Source: Oscarella lobularis (taxonomy: Eukaryota > Porifera > Homoscleromorpha > Homosclerophorida > Oscarellidae). Taken from it: DNA of 64,000 nucleotides. Positions 21,514-30,722 of the stretch are shown piece after piece. A program made the translations under genes and the position numbers. The notes under the pieces were generated by a model, which did no database searches, was not told where the DNA came from, and was given only the letters and a program-made list of their open reading frames with translations. Positions within the stretch are counted from its first letter, which is position 1. Each line of letters begins with the position of its first letter. Where the stretch lies: positions 930,001 through 994,000 of the forward strand of contig NC_089184.1 in the NCBI RefSeq assembly GCF_947507565.1. The letters run 5' to 3'.

Positions 21514-23965
21514 CTAATGGTTTTGGATGATTGATTCCGAGGCTTGTTGAATTGTCAGTAGAGCAATTGACAGCTCCTGCTTCACCAACTCCCAGTCAGG
21601 ACTGTCAGGAAAAAGAGCATCGACAATACCAGGAAACTTTGACGATGCATAAACGTTATGGGAACTGGGAGCAAAGACAATGTGTCTAAAAACGTAGATG
21701 TCATAATCAGTGTACGTGTCGTGCCAAAAGACAATTTCCTTACCTGTACCAGGGTCTTCCGGGCAGGCCTTCAGGTACAACAAACATTCTCTCCAACTGC
21801 ATTAGCTGATCATTGATCATTCTAACGGTCAGGTCACTTGCATCCGGTCCAGGCATCGTAAAACTTGTCGCCCGTTTGGCAAAGTCGTCTACAGCGGATA
21901 CCAACGCCGTCAAACTGATGTTCTGATCCTGCTCCCCCAAATATTAGTACTCTCAAAGTTGATGAAGAAAAAAAGAGAGCATACCTGAAGCTTGTCCGTT
22001 ACCGTTTTCTCCAGCTGCGTTACATATGTTTGTAGAGCGTTAGCATAGGCGACGCAGTCCAATGGTAGAACGCGTTCGTCGCTCAGCGAAAAGGCTGTTT
22101 GCAGCCACACCCGAGCTATTGTCAAATGATAGTGAAAGTTTGGATCGACAAACTTCTTCACGTAGGCAAACGTGTCATGTACAGAATGATAAGCCGGATA
22201 GATGGATATCTTGAGCTTGTCGTAATCATAACTGAATTCGGTGTCACTCGATGGTATTCCAATGTGTTGAAAGAAAACCGAATAGTCAGTGCCGCTCCCA
22301 GGTGTGAAAAAGTATGCTTTGCCGCCGTTGCGTTGGAACCAAAAATCATACAAAGACTCATAGCTGCTGTTAGGTGACGAAACGCGTTTAGTTGCATTGA
22401 CAAGAACCGTGTTCAATAGAGGAGAGCTTGTCAAGTAAAGGCGATGACTTCCTTCGACCGGTATGTCAACATTGAGATAAGCGACGGCTCGATTTCCAAA
22501 TATCTTCCCGTACTCCTCTCCCCATTCCGTCGACCCAATGAGACCGTACTCTTCCGCGCCCCAGCTACAAAACTTGATCGTCCTACGCGGTCTCCACCCT
22601 TGTTTGAGCATGTATGCAAATCCTTGAACGGTCTCCATGAGACACGCCGTACCGCCGCTCGGATCGATTCCGCCGAAGACCCACGCGTCGCGATGGTTTC
22701 CCAGTAGTACATACCGATCTTGCTCTACGGAACCGACAATCGTACCGATTACGTTATAAATGGGACGCGTTTCCAAAACGTTGTTCACTTCTAGATAGAC
22801 CGTTGTCCCGTCCTCATATCCAGGACCAAGTCTGTAGGAAAATCCCAGACCACCTTGCCAGTCACTAGTATTCGAAACAAATTGACCCTTCAAGTCTTTG
22901 AGGAGTTGCCCAGCATTGATTGCAGATATAGGAAGCACGGGAATTTGTGGCAAGGTGTCGTTCATGACTTTGTCCAGTGGCCGTCTATAGGCGTTTTTTA
23001 TTGAAGGATAGTTGGGAGTGAGAGGATCGCCGTCGGTGACAAGCAGCGTGCCTCGCTGGACTCCAGACGTCGGTAACCACCACGATTTGGGATACGTTTC
23101 TGCTCCTTTTGGAGCCGAGTCAGCTGGATCTGAGTAAAGAAGAAGACCGATTGCGCCCGCTTTAGCAGCCATTGCAGCCTTGGAAAAAGAAGATATATGC
23201 CTCTATTTTAGAATCATAGACTGTCTGTCGACTACCTTGTCTCCTCGAAACAGTTTACCGTATCTGGCTATTGCAATTTTCCCTTTTATGTCGATTCCCC
23301 ACTTGTGCAGCATTTCAAAGTCTTCCACTCTCGCGTAGTTGACGTAGACTAGATCACCGCGTACTTTTCCTGATGGCGAGTAGGCATTGAATGGAGGAAC
23401 GACGTTTGGTTTATTCTCATCTGGTGTTGCAATTGGTTCTGTGAGATCCGCCGTAAAAAGTCTCGTTCCATTCGAGTCGACTCGCGCAAGAGTGCCGTGA
23501 TTGGGTTGCTTGGGGTAAGACAATAAGACGTCATATCTCTTAATTTCAACCTGATCTAGTCCAGCAGCTCGCCACAAGTCTGCAATCCAATAGGCAAGAT
23601 CTTTATTTCTCTCTCCACCGGCAATATGAGGCAAGAACGTTAGGTTTCTAGCAGGAAAAAAATGAGTGTATAATAAATTCATATCATCTATATTACCTGA
23701 GATTGTTCTCAATGTTTGAAGCCAACATTGCAGTTGTAGCTGCCTCACGAGCCAGGTCGTAGTCTGGAGACAAAGCGCCTGTCTCGTCGTTCTTCTTCCT
23801 TGCTTTTCCCGTTGCAAATCCAGCACCAAATGCCACAGCAAAAACGACAGCACCGAGAGTAACTGTCAAAGCAATGATGGTGCGTTTTTGAAATAGTTTT
23901 CGACGGTTCGATGGCAAAGCATCGAGAATCGCTTCGTCGTCGTCGTTGAGCATGCTGCTTCTCAA
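21514..23965 (-). CDS. Glutamate carboxypeptidase II/NAALADase-like M28 peptidase
   Basis: Type II membrane zinc peptidase of the FOLH1/NAALAD2/NAALADL1 group. The start at 23965 gives a short cytoplasmic segment, then a membrane anchor (IIALTVTLGAVVFAVAFGAG). The protease-associated part carries KVRGDLVYVNYARVEDFEML and KGKIAIARYGKLFRGDK. The M28 core is almost one exon (23172-21990), with zinc ligands recognisable in GNHRDAWVFGGIDPSGG (His, Asp), WGAEEYGLIGSTEW (Glu-Glu), YLNVDIPVEG (Asp) and YHSVHDTF (His). The helical dimerisation domain occupies the last exons, ending ASESIIQNH at 21514. All catalytic residues seem present, so it should be active; the substrate (folylpolyglutamate, NAAG or other) cannot be told. 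Confidence 0.92.
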
Positions 23966-24001
23966 AACAATGCCAGAAAATCCCGTACGTCAGCTGTCGC
24001 T

Positions 24002-24679
24002 ATGAACGACGCCGTCGTTCTCAACTATCACGACAGTCTCCTGCGCGAATCGGACGTGCGACTGCTCGAGCCACCCGCCTGGCTAAACGATCGTCTCATC
24101 GGCTTCTTCTTCGACTATCTCGAGCACGAATACGCCGATCGCGCAGCCGAGACGTCGTCATTCGTCACGCCCGACGTCGCGCAACTGATCAAACTCGCCG
24201 ACGACGACGAAATCGCCTTCGTCGCCGACTCCCTACGCCTCTCGACCAAATCCTACGTATTCGTCGTCGTCAACGACTCGGAATCGACGACGACAGCGAC
24301 GAATAACGACGGAACGGGGTCCCATTGGAGCCTTCTCGTCTACACGCGTCACGACAACGCTTTTCGTCACTACGACTCGTCGCCGTTCGCTTCCAACGCG
24401 TCGTCGGCTCGACGAACGGCGCTAAAATTGACGCCGTACCTATTCGCCGCGAATCCGCGCTTCGTCGACGTCGCCGACTGCCCGAAACAGGCGAACGGCT
24501 ACGATTGCGGCGTTCACGTCGTTTCCGTTGCCGACTACTTGGCTCGACACTATTTCGGCGACGATCGACGATCGATTGGCGAGGCCGTCGACGCGTCGGT
24601 CGTCGTCGCACAACGACGTCGCCTTCACGATCTCATTTATGGGCTGGCTCGCGAGCAGCGCGAGTCCCAGGCCACGTAA
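24002..24679 (+). CDS. SENP8: SENP8/NEDP1-like NEDD8-specific protease
   Basis: Intronless 225-residue ULP1-type (C48) cysteine protease; SENP8 matures NEDD8 and deconjugates it from cullins. It starts MNDAVVLNYHDSLLRESDVR followed by LLEPPAWLNDRLIGFFFDYL, the family's N-terminal signature. The catalytic triad is visible as His108 in GSHWSLLV, Asp125 in HYDSSP and Cys169 in NGYDCGVHV, with the preceding Gln in PKQANGYDCG as the oxyanion residue. The length matches vertebrate SENP8 (212). Its start codon is 36 bp from that of the carboxypeptidase gene on the other strand, with an ACGTCA half-CRE between. Confidence 0.94.
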   Translation: MNDAVVLNYHDSLLRESDVRLLEPPAWLNDRLIGFFFDYLEHEYADRAAETSSFVTPDVAQLIKLADDDEIAFVADSLRLSTKSYVFVVVNDSESTTTATNNDGTGSHWSLLVYTRHDNAFRHYDSSPFASNASSARRTALKLTPYLFAANPRFVDVADCPKQANGYDCGVHVVSVADYLARHYFGDDRRSIGEAVDASVVVAQRRRLHDLIYGLAREQRESQAT

Positions 24680-24719
24680 AAGAGAGAGAAAGAGAGAGAG
24701 AGAGAGAAAGAGAGAGAGG
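24680..24719. repeat. (GA)n-rich microsatellite
   Basis: Imperfect GAGAGAAA/GAGAGA run directly after the SENP8 stop codon, in the 3' flank. No gene is seen between here and the end of the CNBD2-like gene at 24866. Confidence 0.85.
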
Positions 24720-24865
24720 GTTAGTCTAGTGAGAGCAGATATTTGATTACGCTTTGCACCTCAGGGAATCCCTAGATTACATTCTGGGCCTTTGCACCAA
24801 AATCTGTGACCCACTCGATCCTAAATTATTTTAACCGGTCCCTATCCTTATTTCGACTTATACCA

Positions 24866-27316
24866 CTAGTAGTGCCCTGATGCGGATACCGATAGCGAGT
24901 GCATGCTGCTTTGTAACCTCGTCGATGCGAGCGATACGGTTGACATGGTGGTCTGATCGTGCCAGCTGCTTGTTCGCACTCGCCTCCTTCTCGCTCCTCC
25001 GCCGCCTTCTCGACGTGCTTGATCCAAGTTGAAATAAGGAGGCAACTGGAGTGGCTTCATCGCCTGCAATTGGATCCTTTCAAGCGCTTGTTCGGCGTTT
25101 TTTTCCGCACGCAGGACCCCCTTGTTGATCTGCGTGCTGATCTCCTCCGATATCACTCGGAGGCGATAGCGCTGCCATGAATTGTATTCGCAATAGGCGT
25201 CGTAGAGCTCGTCGTCAGTACGAAATCTAGAGAATAGTGAAATTGTGAGGAGAGACATTTTGCTGGCTCACATGATGGCACATTTTTTGGCGGCATCTAA
25301 TTGGGCGTCCTTTGCCAGTAGGAAAAATTTTCTCTTTGGCAAACGTAAGACTTTGGCTCCTGAACTCACTAATTTCAGCTCGACATCTTGACGTTTTGTT
25401 ATTAGAGGTGACAGATCCTAGAAGGAGAAATCCCAGCTTTTATATAGATAGATAGAGAGGGTTTTCAGATATTCGTACGAAAACGTCGTTCTGCTTGACG
25501 TCTCCCACGAATACTTCAATTGTCTCGGGCGTAGTCATCTCTCTCTCGTCTTTCTCCGGGTGATCGATCATAATAGATCGAGTTATTCTACGAACTGGCG
25601 TCATTCGACTCCACCGTCTCTCGCTCTGCTGCGCCGTCATGCTTCGTCGTCGGGAGAGTCGTCGTTCGGGCGAGGGGGGCTTCGTCGTCGAGTCGACGGA
25701 TTTTTTCGGTTTGGGTCGAAAGACGCAGAGCGGCGGCATTACGTGCTCTTTTACCCACCGGTTCATTTCCGCCGATTTTCGCTCACCCAACACTTTGTCT
25801 TTCAGTTTTTTGACGTTCAGCTTTCGGAATATCTTGCACTTGCCCTAAACGAAGAGTCAACGAAGAGTCAACGAGCGTAGCTACAGTGGAGCGTCGTTAT
25901 CTTGCCTCCATGACAACGTAAATCCATCCGGACGTAACTCCGTCTTCTTCGATAGTTGATCCAATTGGAAACTACAACGAAATTAGAGGTCCAGTTCACG
26001 ATAAATGCACGTACTTCTTTGGCTGTTGTTTGAATTAGAATGTCTTCTAGGTCGCTCAATTCCCATTCGTTGAAAAGTGGTATATGTCTAGGGAAATTGA
26101 TTGGTTTAGCACACAGGCCCACGTGTGTGCATATGTACATACTTGACAAATTTCATTTTTTGCTGAATCTCTAGCTCGAACGTATTGGAAATATCCGTGA
26201 AATCTTCGCGATCAACAAAAAGCAATTCGACCGGTTCTCTTGACAGAACCGTTGCCGTACGCGGAGTTTTTTTGATTAGAGCATACTCCTACAGACAGGA
26301 AAAAGAACATGGCATAGGGTAGCCCGATTGAAGAACGTTTCATACCCCGAAGACGCTTCCTCTATAAAGGATGTTGACTGTAACTGGAATGGCGACTCCA
26401 GATACTTTGTCTAGTTCTGAGTCGTTGATAAAAACCGACCCAGAGAAAACCAGATAGAATCGTTCGCCTTCGTGTCCCTTTCGTACTATCACGCGATTTC
26501 CACCGTAACTGAGAACAGCAATTGCATGTGATAGCGATAATTTTTGTCTATACTTACCGACAGTACTGCATTGTCCTGCAGAGGCCACGCTGAATGACAT
26601 TCGAGAACTGCTTGAATCCGTCCAATGTACGCAGTAACCCCTGCAGCAAAGCCACCTCTTTGTCTGTTCGATCCAGTGGCGGCTTTGCCAGAGTTTCTTT
26701 AGCAGATACCGGTATGACTGACTATAACAAAATCGTGAGGAGTTCTAAGTAGTATATCATCCGGTTTCGTTTACTCCAAATCCGCGTTTGTATTCGGTTT
26801 TGTTGAACCCGACTTTGTTTGCTTCTTCGGCTGCTTTCATTGCAAAGAATCTCGTTTCGATGAAGGAACTCTCCGTTTTGTCTCGAGAACTTTCTCGTAG
26901 AGCCTTGCAGCACCGGTAGAAAATCAAAACAATACGAACTGCTTTTCTAAATAAATCCAACGGCTGCACAAATCAAGTAACGTCAAAAGAACTTGAGGCA
27001 ATTAATTTATAGTACAAACCGGAATAGCCGCTTTCTTTTCTTTTCTTTCCTCTGGCTGATTATCTGGAGGTTGCAGTGGCTCCGTCAGTAACATCGGCTT
27101 GGAGAGTCGCCTCTTCAGAACGCTGCGATGCAAATTGGGCTGTTCGACTGTGCCCTGATCAGCCCCGTGACCCGCAGAATGCTTTCGCGCTGCTGGAGGC
27201 CTTCTGATGGATGCAATAAACGCCACGCTGTGCCGTTTCGAAAGGATTTTGCTGGTTTTGGGGCGGAAGTCTGTCATACCGTTCGCAACGCCCTTTGTTT
27301 GTGTCTCACGAGACAT
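24866..27316 (-). CDS. CNBD2: Cyclic-nucleotide-binding domain protein, CNBD2-like
   Basis: Multi-exon protein with two CNB-fold domains. The N-terminal exon (27316-27020) is basic and low-complexity. A helical segment follows (DLFRKAVRIVLIFYRCCKAL; ALLQGLLRTLDGFKQFSNVI). The first CNB domain has VIVRKGHEGERFYLVFSGSV and, split by an intron, the phosphate-binding cassette FG-EYALIKKTPRTATV with the Glu and Arg that contact the cyclic phosphate. The second domain has HIPLFNEWELSDLEDILI and SGWIYVVMEGKCKIFRKL, without such a cassette. An Arg/Ser-rich linker (RRLSRRRSM) and a C-terminal helical region end at SASGHY. CNBD2 in mammals is testis-biased and needed for sperm development; orthology is probable rather than certain. 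A fragment of the first exon and promoter is duplicated 2.5 kb away. Confidence 0.65.
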
Positions 27317-27592
27317 TCACGAGATGTCGTCTAATAAGGAAATTAATTCAATTGTTGATTGGTTGCGCATAAACAGGAAATATGTCCGGTGTCCCTAAAT
27401 TCGCCGATTTGAAGCCATAATGGGCTGAAGAATAACGAAAAGGAGACCTCTCTCGATCCTGTGTGGATCAATGGATCACGTGTTGCTAATTATGGAAAAC
27501 CTCTATAATTCCCTGACACCGATAACAGTCGTTCATTTGCCTCTTTGCATTCGCCGTGTTTGTCTGAGCTGGCGGAGGAGGACGACGAAGAT
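27093..27592. repeat. Segmental duplication, copy 1 (CNBD2-like first exon, promoter and flank)
   Basis: This 500-bp stretch recurs almost identically, in the same orientation, at 29647-30150. It includes most of the first coding exon of the CNBD2-like gene, its start codon and about 275 bp upstream. The copies differ by roughly ten substitutions and one 4-bp insertion (GATG) in copy 2. Copy 1 is taken as the source because it is joined to an intact gene. Confidence 0.9.
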
Positions 27593-27715
27593 AGAAGAGC
27601 CAAAGCTCTTCAGGCAAGACTCTAATCTATATGTATTTATTTATTGATTTTTAGGCTGAAAATTTCCAAGTGTTACGTCGGACTGAAATCAAATCGTCTA
27701 AAATGCAAAAGTGAC
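27386..27715 (+). other. Possible small divergent transcription unit opposite the CNBD2-like gene
   Basis: Unrecognised. An ATG at about 27382 opens only MSGVPKFADLKP before a stop. Further on, an acidic/charged frame reads SELAEEDDEDRRAKALQ at about 27568-27615. It could continue, after an unusual GC..AG intron ending near 27654, as AENFQVLRRTEIKSSKMQK then stop. The codon choice and charged coiled-coil-like content look protein-like, but the first exon cannot be fixed. It may equally be noncoding flank. Confidence 0.25.
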
Positions 27716-27888
27716 CCCCTTTCGTAATATTCTAACACGTTTCATACAAATTTCGCTCTCTTTTCGAAACGACTGCCTTTTCCGCTGAACCGAGACGTTC
27801 GAACGAGTCTAGACTTCGAAACTGCATTCGCCTTACAGAAAAAAGAGCGTTTTATGCCTTACTTAGCTCGGAAAGTTCGCTCGAGGAG

Positions 27889-28157
27889 CTAGGAAAGCAA
27901 TTCGACGTTCTCCTTCGATTTTCCAAGCGAACGACGAGTTGCGCTCCTACTTCTCTGCAGATTAATCGTAGTAGACGCCGCGTTTCGCTCGAATTCGGTC
28001 GAGAATGGCCTCGAAACGAACTTCTTCCCCATCGATCATTCCGTATCACGTGAATCGGACGCCCGTATCTTCGTGCGACGAAATGAGCGGCGAAAAACAA
28101 TGGAAAGACGTACCTAACAGCGCTTTCGTTTCGTCGCGGCCACGTTTTCTCCGCCAT
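27889..28157 (-). CDS. Candidate small two-exon protein, unrecognised
   Basis: ATG at 28157 opens MAEKTWPRRNESAV. A good donor (AG|GTACGT) at 28113 and acceptor ...TTTCGAG| ending at 28010 join it to a second exon, with a stop at 27889. The predicted protein is 54 residues and basic, with Ser/Thr/Arg-rich sequence (NLQRSRSATRRSLGKSKENV). I do not recognise a family. The alternative unspliced frame is 101 residues. Evidence is only ORF structure and splice sites. Confidence 0.25.
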
Positions 28158-28328
28158 CTTGTTCGATGTAGGTGCAATATCTGTCGCCTCTAACCGAAAT
28201 CGTTATGCAATATTTCATCAAACCGGAATCGAAACCGGTTTGCCTTTTGACACCTTCTCTCGAAAGAGCCAATGAGCACGAAGAGCGGAAACCAGCAGGC
28301 GAATCAGAGCGATGGGCGGGGTCATAGT

Positions 28329-28336
28329 ATATAAGC
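28329..28336 (+). promoter_or_regulatory. TATA-like box of an uncertain plus-strand unit
   Basis: GTATATAAGC at this point is a TATA-like motif about 300 bp upstream of an ATG in strong context (AACCATGG at 28629). It suggests a start of transcription, but the product is unknown. The 28340-28620 stretch itself shows no RNA family that I recognise. Confidence 0.3.
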
Positions 28337-28628
28337 AGAGCGCGCCCCTAATTTCCTTCAGTCGCGGCTGAGGGTGGATGGGTCGCGGAGCAATCTGCGT
28401 CTCGTCCTTGACGGATCGACCCGGGAGATTTGGCAAAAGGCAAGTCTGGATAGTTGACTCAGCGTGGCCCACGGTATAATGCCGTGCCGGAGCCTGTAGG
28501 CAGGGCAATGGGGGGCTTCGGCCTCGGTCTACGCACTGGGATTCGCGATTACTGCGGTCTTATTGTCGCTAATGGGCACGACTCACGTTAGGCTCGAGTG
28601 AGAAACGGCTCAGAGGGGGTGTTCAACC

Positions 28629-29395
28629 ATGGCCTGGTTGCCGGCACTTTTCTCACCCGACAGCGCGATTAGACCAAAGATAATCCGACCCAGGAGACTT
28701 CGATTCCGGCATGCACTGTCTTTACTGTCGACTCCTACAAACGGTGGTCGACCGCTCTCCACTTCCAGTAGCCCCGGTTCTTCTCAGGAACACATACCGA
28801 AGGGTTTTTTGGTACCACCGCGCCGGGAGACTACGGTATTAGGGGCCGTCTCTCATCCAGGCGGGTACCGGTGGGGTGGCTGATGACGTCGTGGCTCGCC
28901 CGACACTTTTTGGAACGGGTGGCCATTGCTTTTGCGGTGGCTGCCTTGGGCTACGAAGCGTCCGAACCTCCGCGCGGTGTAGCCTGGATAGCGCGAATAC
29001 GGACGCAGCAAAAAGGTACGTACAACGATTTTTTGACAGATACTAATTTTTTCTTTTTTTTAGGTGGAAACGTGGACGAGAGAGCTCAAGAAATCGAAGA
29101 CGGAACGACAGAGAGCGATATTTTTTGTTTTTAGATCGAAATGTGGACGTGAAGGCTCAAGAAAACGAAGATGGAACGATTAGAGACGAATCTTCTTCTT
29201 TTTTCGGCGGAAACGCGAACGAAAGAGCTCAAGAAATCGACGACGGAACGACGGAATGTTTTTTAGGTGGAAATATGGACGAGAAGGCTCAAGAAAACGA
29301 AGACGAAACGATCAAATCGAAGAAGGAACGATTGGAAGGAGTTTGCGAGCGATTGAGCGCATGCAGCGCTTTTTTCTTTTTTGTATCAAATAAAA
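28629..29395 (+). other. Candidate plus-strand gene with internal tandem repeats, unrecognised
   Basis: Between a TATA-like box (28329) and a polyadenylation-type AATAAA (29391) lie several open frames. The first, from an ATG in strong context at 28629, runs 84 codons and is basic and Ser/Pro-rich. Another, from 28871, reads MTSWLARHFLERVAIAFAV and AALGYEASEPPRGVAWIARI, with a short hydrophobic segment. It can splice at AAAAAG|GTACGT to repeat-encoded segments with RAQEIEDG and KAQENEDG cores. I recognise no family. Joining of these frames is conjecture; a lineage-specific gene or a decayed gene both fit. Confidence 0.3.
29064..29336 (+). repeat. Four-unit tandem repeat encoding an acidic motif
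   Basis: Four imperfect copies share the core GCTCAAGAAA at 29084, 29155, 29226 and 29286 (spacings 71, 71 and 60). Each starts after a T-rich run, three of them ending in TAG, with GGAAA(C/T) or similar. Copies 1 and 3 resemble each other (AGAGCTCAAGAAATCGA) and copies 2 and 4 resemble each other (AAGGCTCAAGAAAACGA), indicating duplication of a two-unit block. Confidence 0.85.
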
Positions 29396-29646
29396 CTGTT
29401 GTAAAACTCTATGGTAATGGCTCGTCAGCGCTGTTTCGCGAAGCCAACGCGATGGGTGTTCGATTTTATCGCTCCGCGTCGGTGTCTCCAAACCCGGATA
29501 AACAGCGACGAAGTGCCTCTTTCTCAAAAGAAAGGCGGAAGAGAGCGATAGACTTAACGCGAGGAATGCTTCTTATTATTTATTCATCCACTATTATTTA
29601 TTTGTCCACTTTTTTTTCGAAAACAAGGCGCGTCCAGCCCAAACAG

Positions 29647-30150
29647 ATCGGCTTGGAGAGTCACCTCTTCAGAACGCTGCGATGCAAATTGGGCTGTTCG
29701 ACTGTGCCCTGATCAGCCCCGTGACCCGCAGAATGCTTTCGCGCTGCTGGAGGCTTTCTGATGGATGGATGCGATAAACGCCACGCTGTGCCGTTTTGAA
29801 AGGATTTTGCTCGTTTTGGGGCGGAAGTCTGTCATACCGTTCGCAACGCCCTTTGTTTGTGTCTCACGAGACATTCACGAGATGTCGTCTAATAAGGAAA
29901 TTAATTCAATTGTTGATTGGTTACGCATAAACAGGAAATATGTCCGGTGTCCCTAAATTCGCCGATTTGAAGCCATAATGGGCTGAAGAATAACGAAAAG
30001 GAGACCTCTCTCGATCCTGTGTGGATCGATGGATCACGTGTTGCTAATTATGGAAAACCTCTATAATTCCCTGACACCGATAACAGTCGTTCATTTGCCT
30101 CTTTGCATTCGCCGTGTTTGTTTGAGCTGGCGGAGGAGGACGAAGAAGAT
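29647..30150. repeat. Segmental duplication, copy 2 (orphan fragment)
   Basis: Near-identical to 27093-27592. The copied first-exon fragment of the CNBD2-like gene here has no following exons on the minus strand: to its left lies the tandem-repeat region. It is therefore an orphan promoter plus exon fragment. The right border falls inside the acidic GACGAAGAAGAT run, after which the copies diverge abruptly. Confidence 0.9.
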
Positions 30151-30322
30151 ACTTTCTATTCTTGCTCAACAGGTACAGTATGTGGATCGATTTGTCCGGC
30201 AATGCCACTTGCGCATATATTGGCCCAATCAGTCTAAAAGTGTTGTTTTTTCAAACACAAGTTGGCCTGTCTAGCGCTTATTTAAACTTTTGGTACGAAC
30301 TAATGTACAGGGATCGAGAGTA

Positions 30323-30480
30323 GACGAAGCCAAACATGCAGTCTCAGCAAGAGAGCATCTACTGTACTGTCCAGCCTAAGAATGTGGCCGGCGTCTTTGA
30401 TGTGCGTAGACTGTAAATATCAAACCCATATTCCCCTCGGAGTGTGGACGAAGCCAAGCAGTCTTAGCAAGAGAGCATCT
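30323..30480. repeat. Imperfect direct repeat of about 36 bp
   Basis: GACGAAGCCAA and AGCAAGAGAGCATCT occur together at 30323-30360 and again at 30447-30480, with a few differences and a small deletion in the second. The remaining sequence from 30151 to 30722 shows no recognisable gene; it is the upstream flank of the atlastin-like gene. Confidence 0.75.
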
Positions 30481-30722
30481 AGTAAACTTGGCCAATATTT
30501 AATAAATTAGTCTACTCCTTGAAAACAAGACGCAAACAATCCAGGTGTAGGAGGACTGTTCCTGGAAATTGGTGGGGTGAGACAGTCATAGCGAATAACC
30601 TCCTCATGTGCTCTCCTGAAGTAGTTTATGGCAACACTTAGTCTTTATTGTACCTGAGCTATAATAACGATAATTGGACTTTCAAATTTTCAATTAATCA
30701 CAATCTGATAGGAACAATAAGC

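Noticed and set aside
24680-24719. CRISPR-like or satellite array
   Set aside because: A simple GA microsatellite; no spaced repeats of CRISPR type exist in the window, and the genome is eukaryotic.
28340-28640. RNase P/MRP, SRP, 7SK or U3 RNA gene
   Set aside because: No conserved core motifs of these RNAs could be matched by eye; left as an open finding rather than a call.
27093-30150. Transposable element ends or LTRs
   Set aside because: The duplicated block holds a coding exon and promoter of a unique gene, with no terminal inverted repeats, transposase or primer-binding site.
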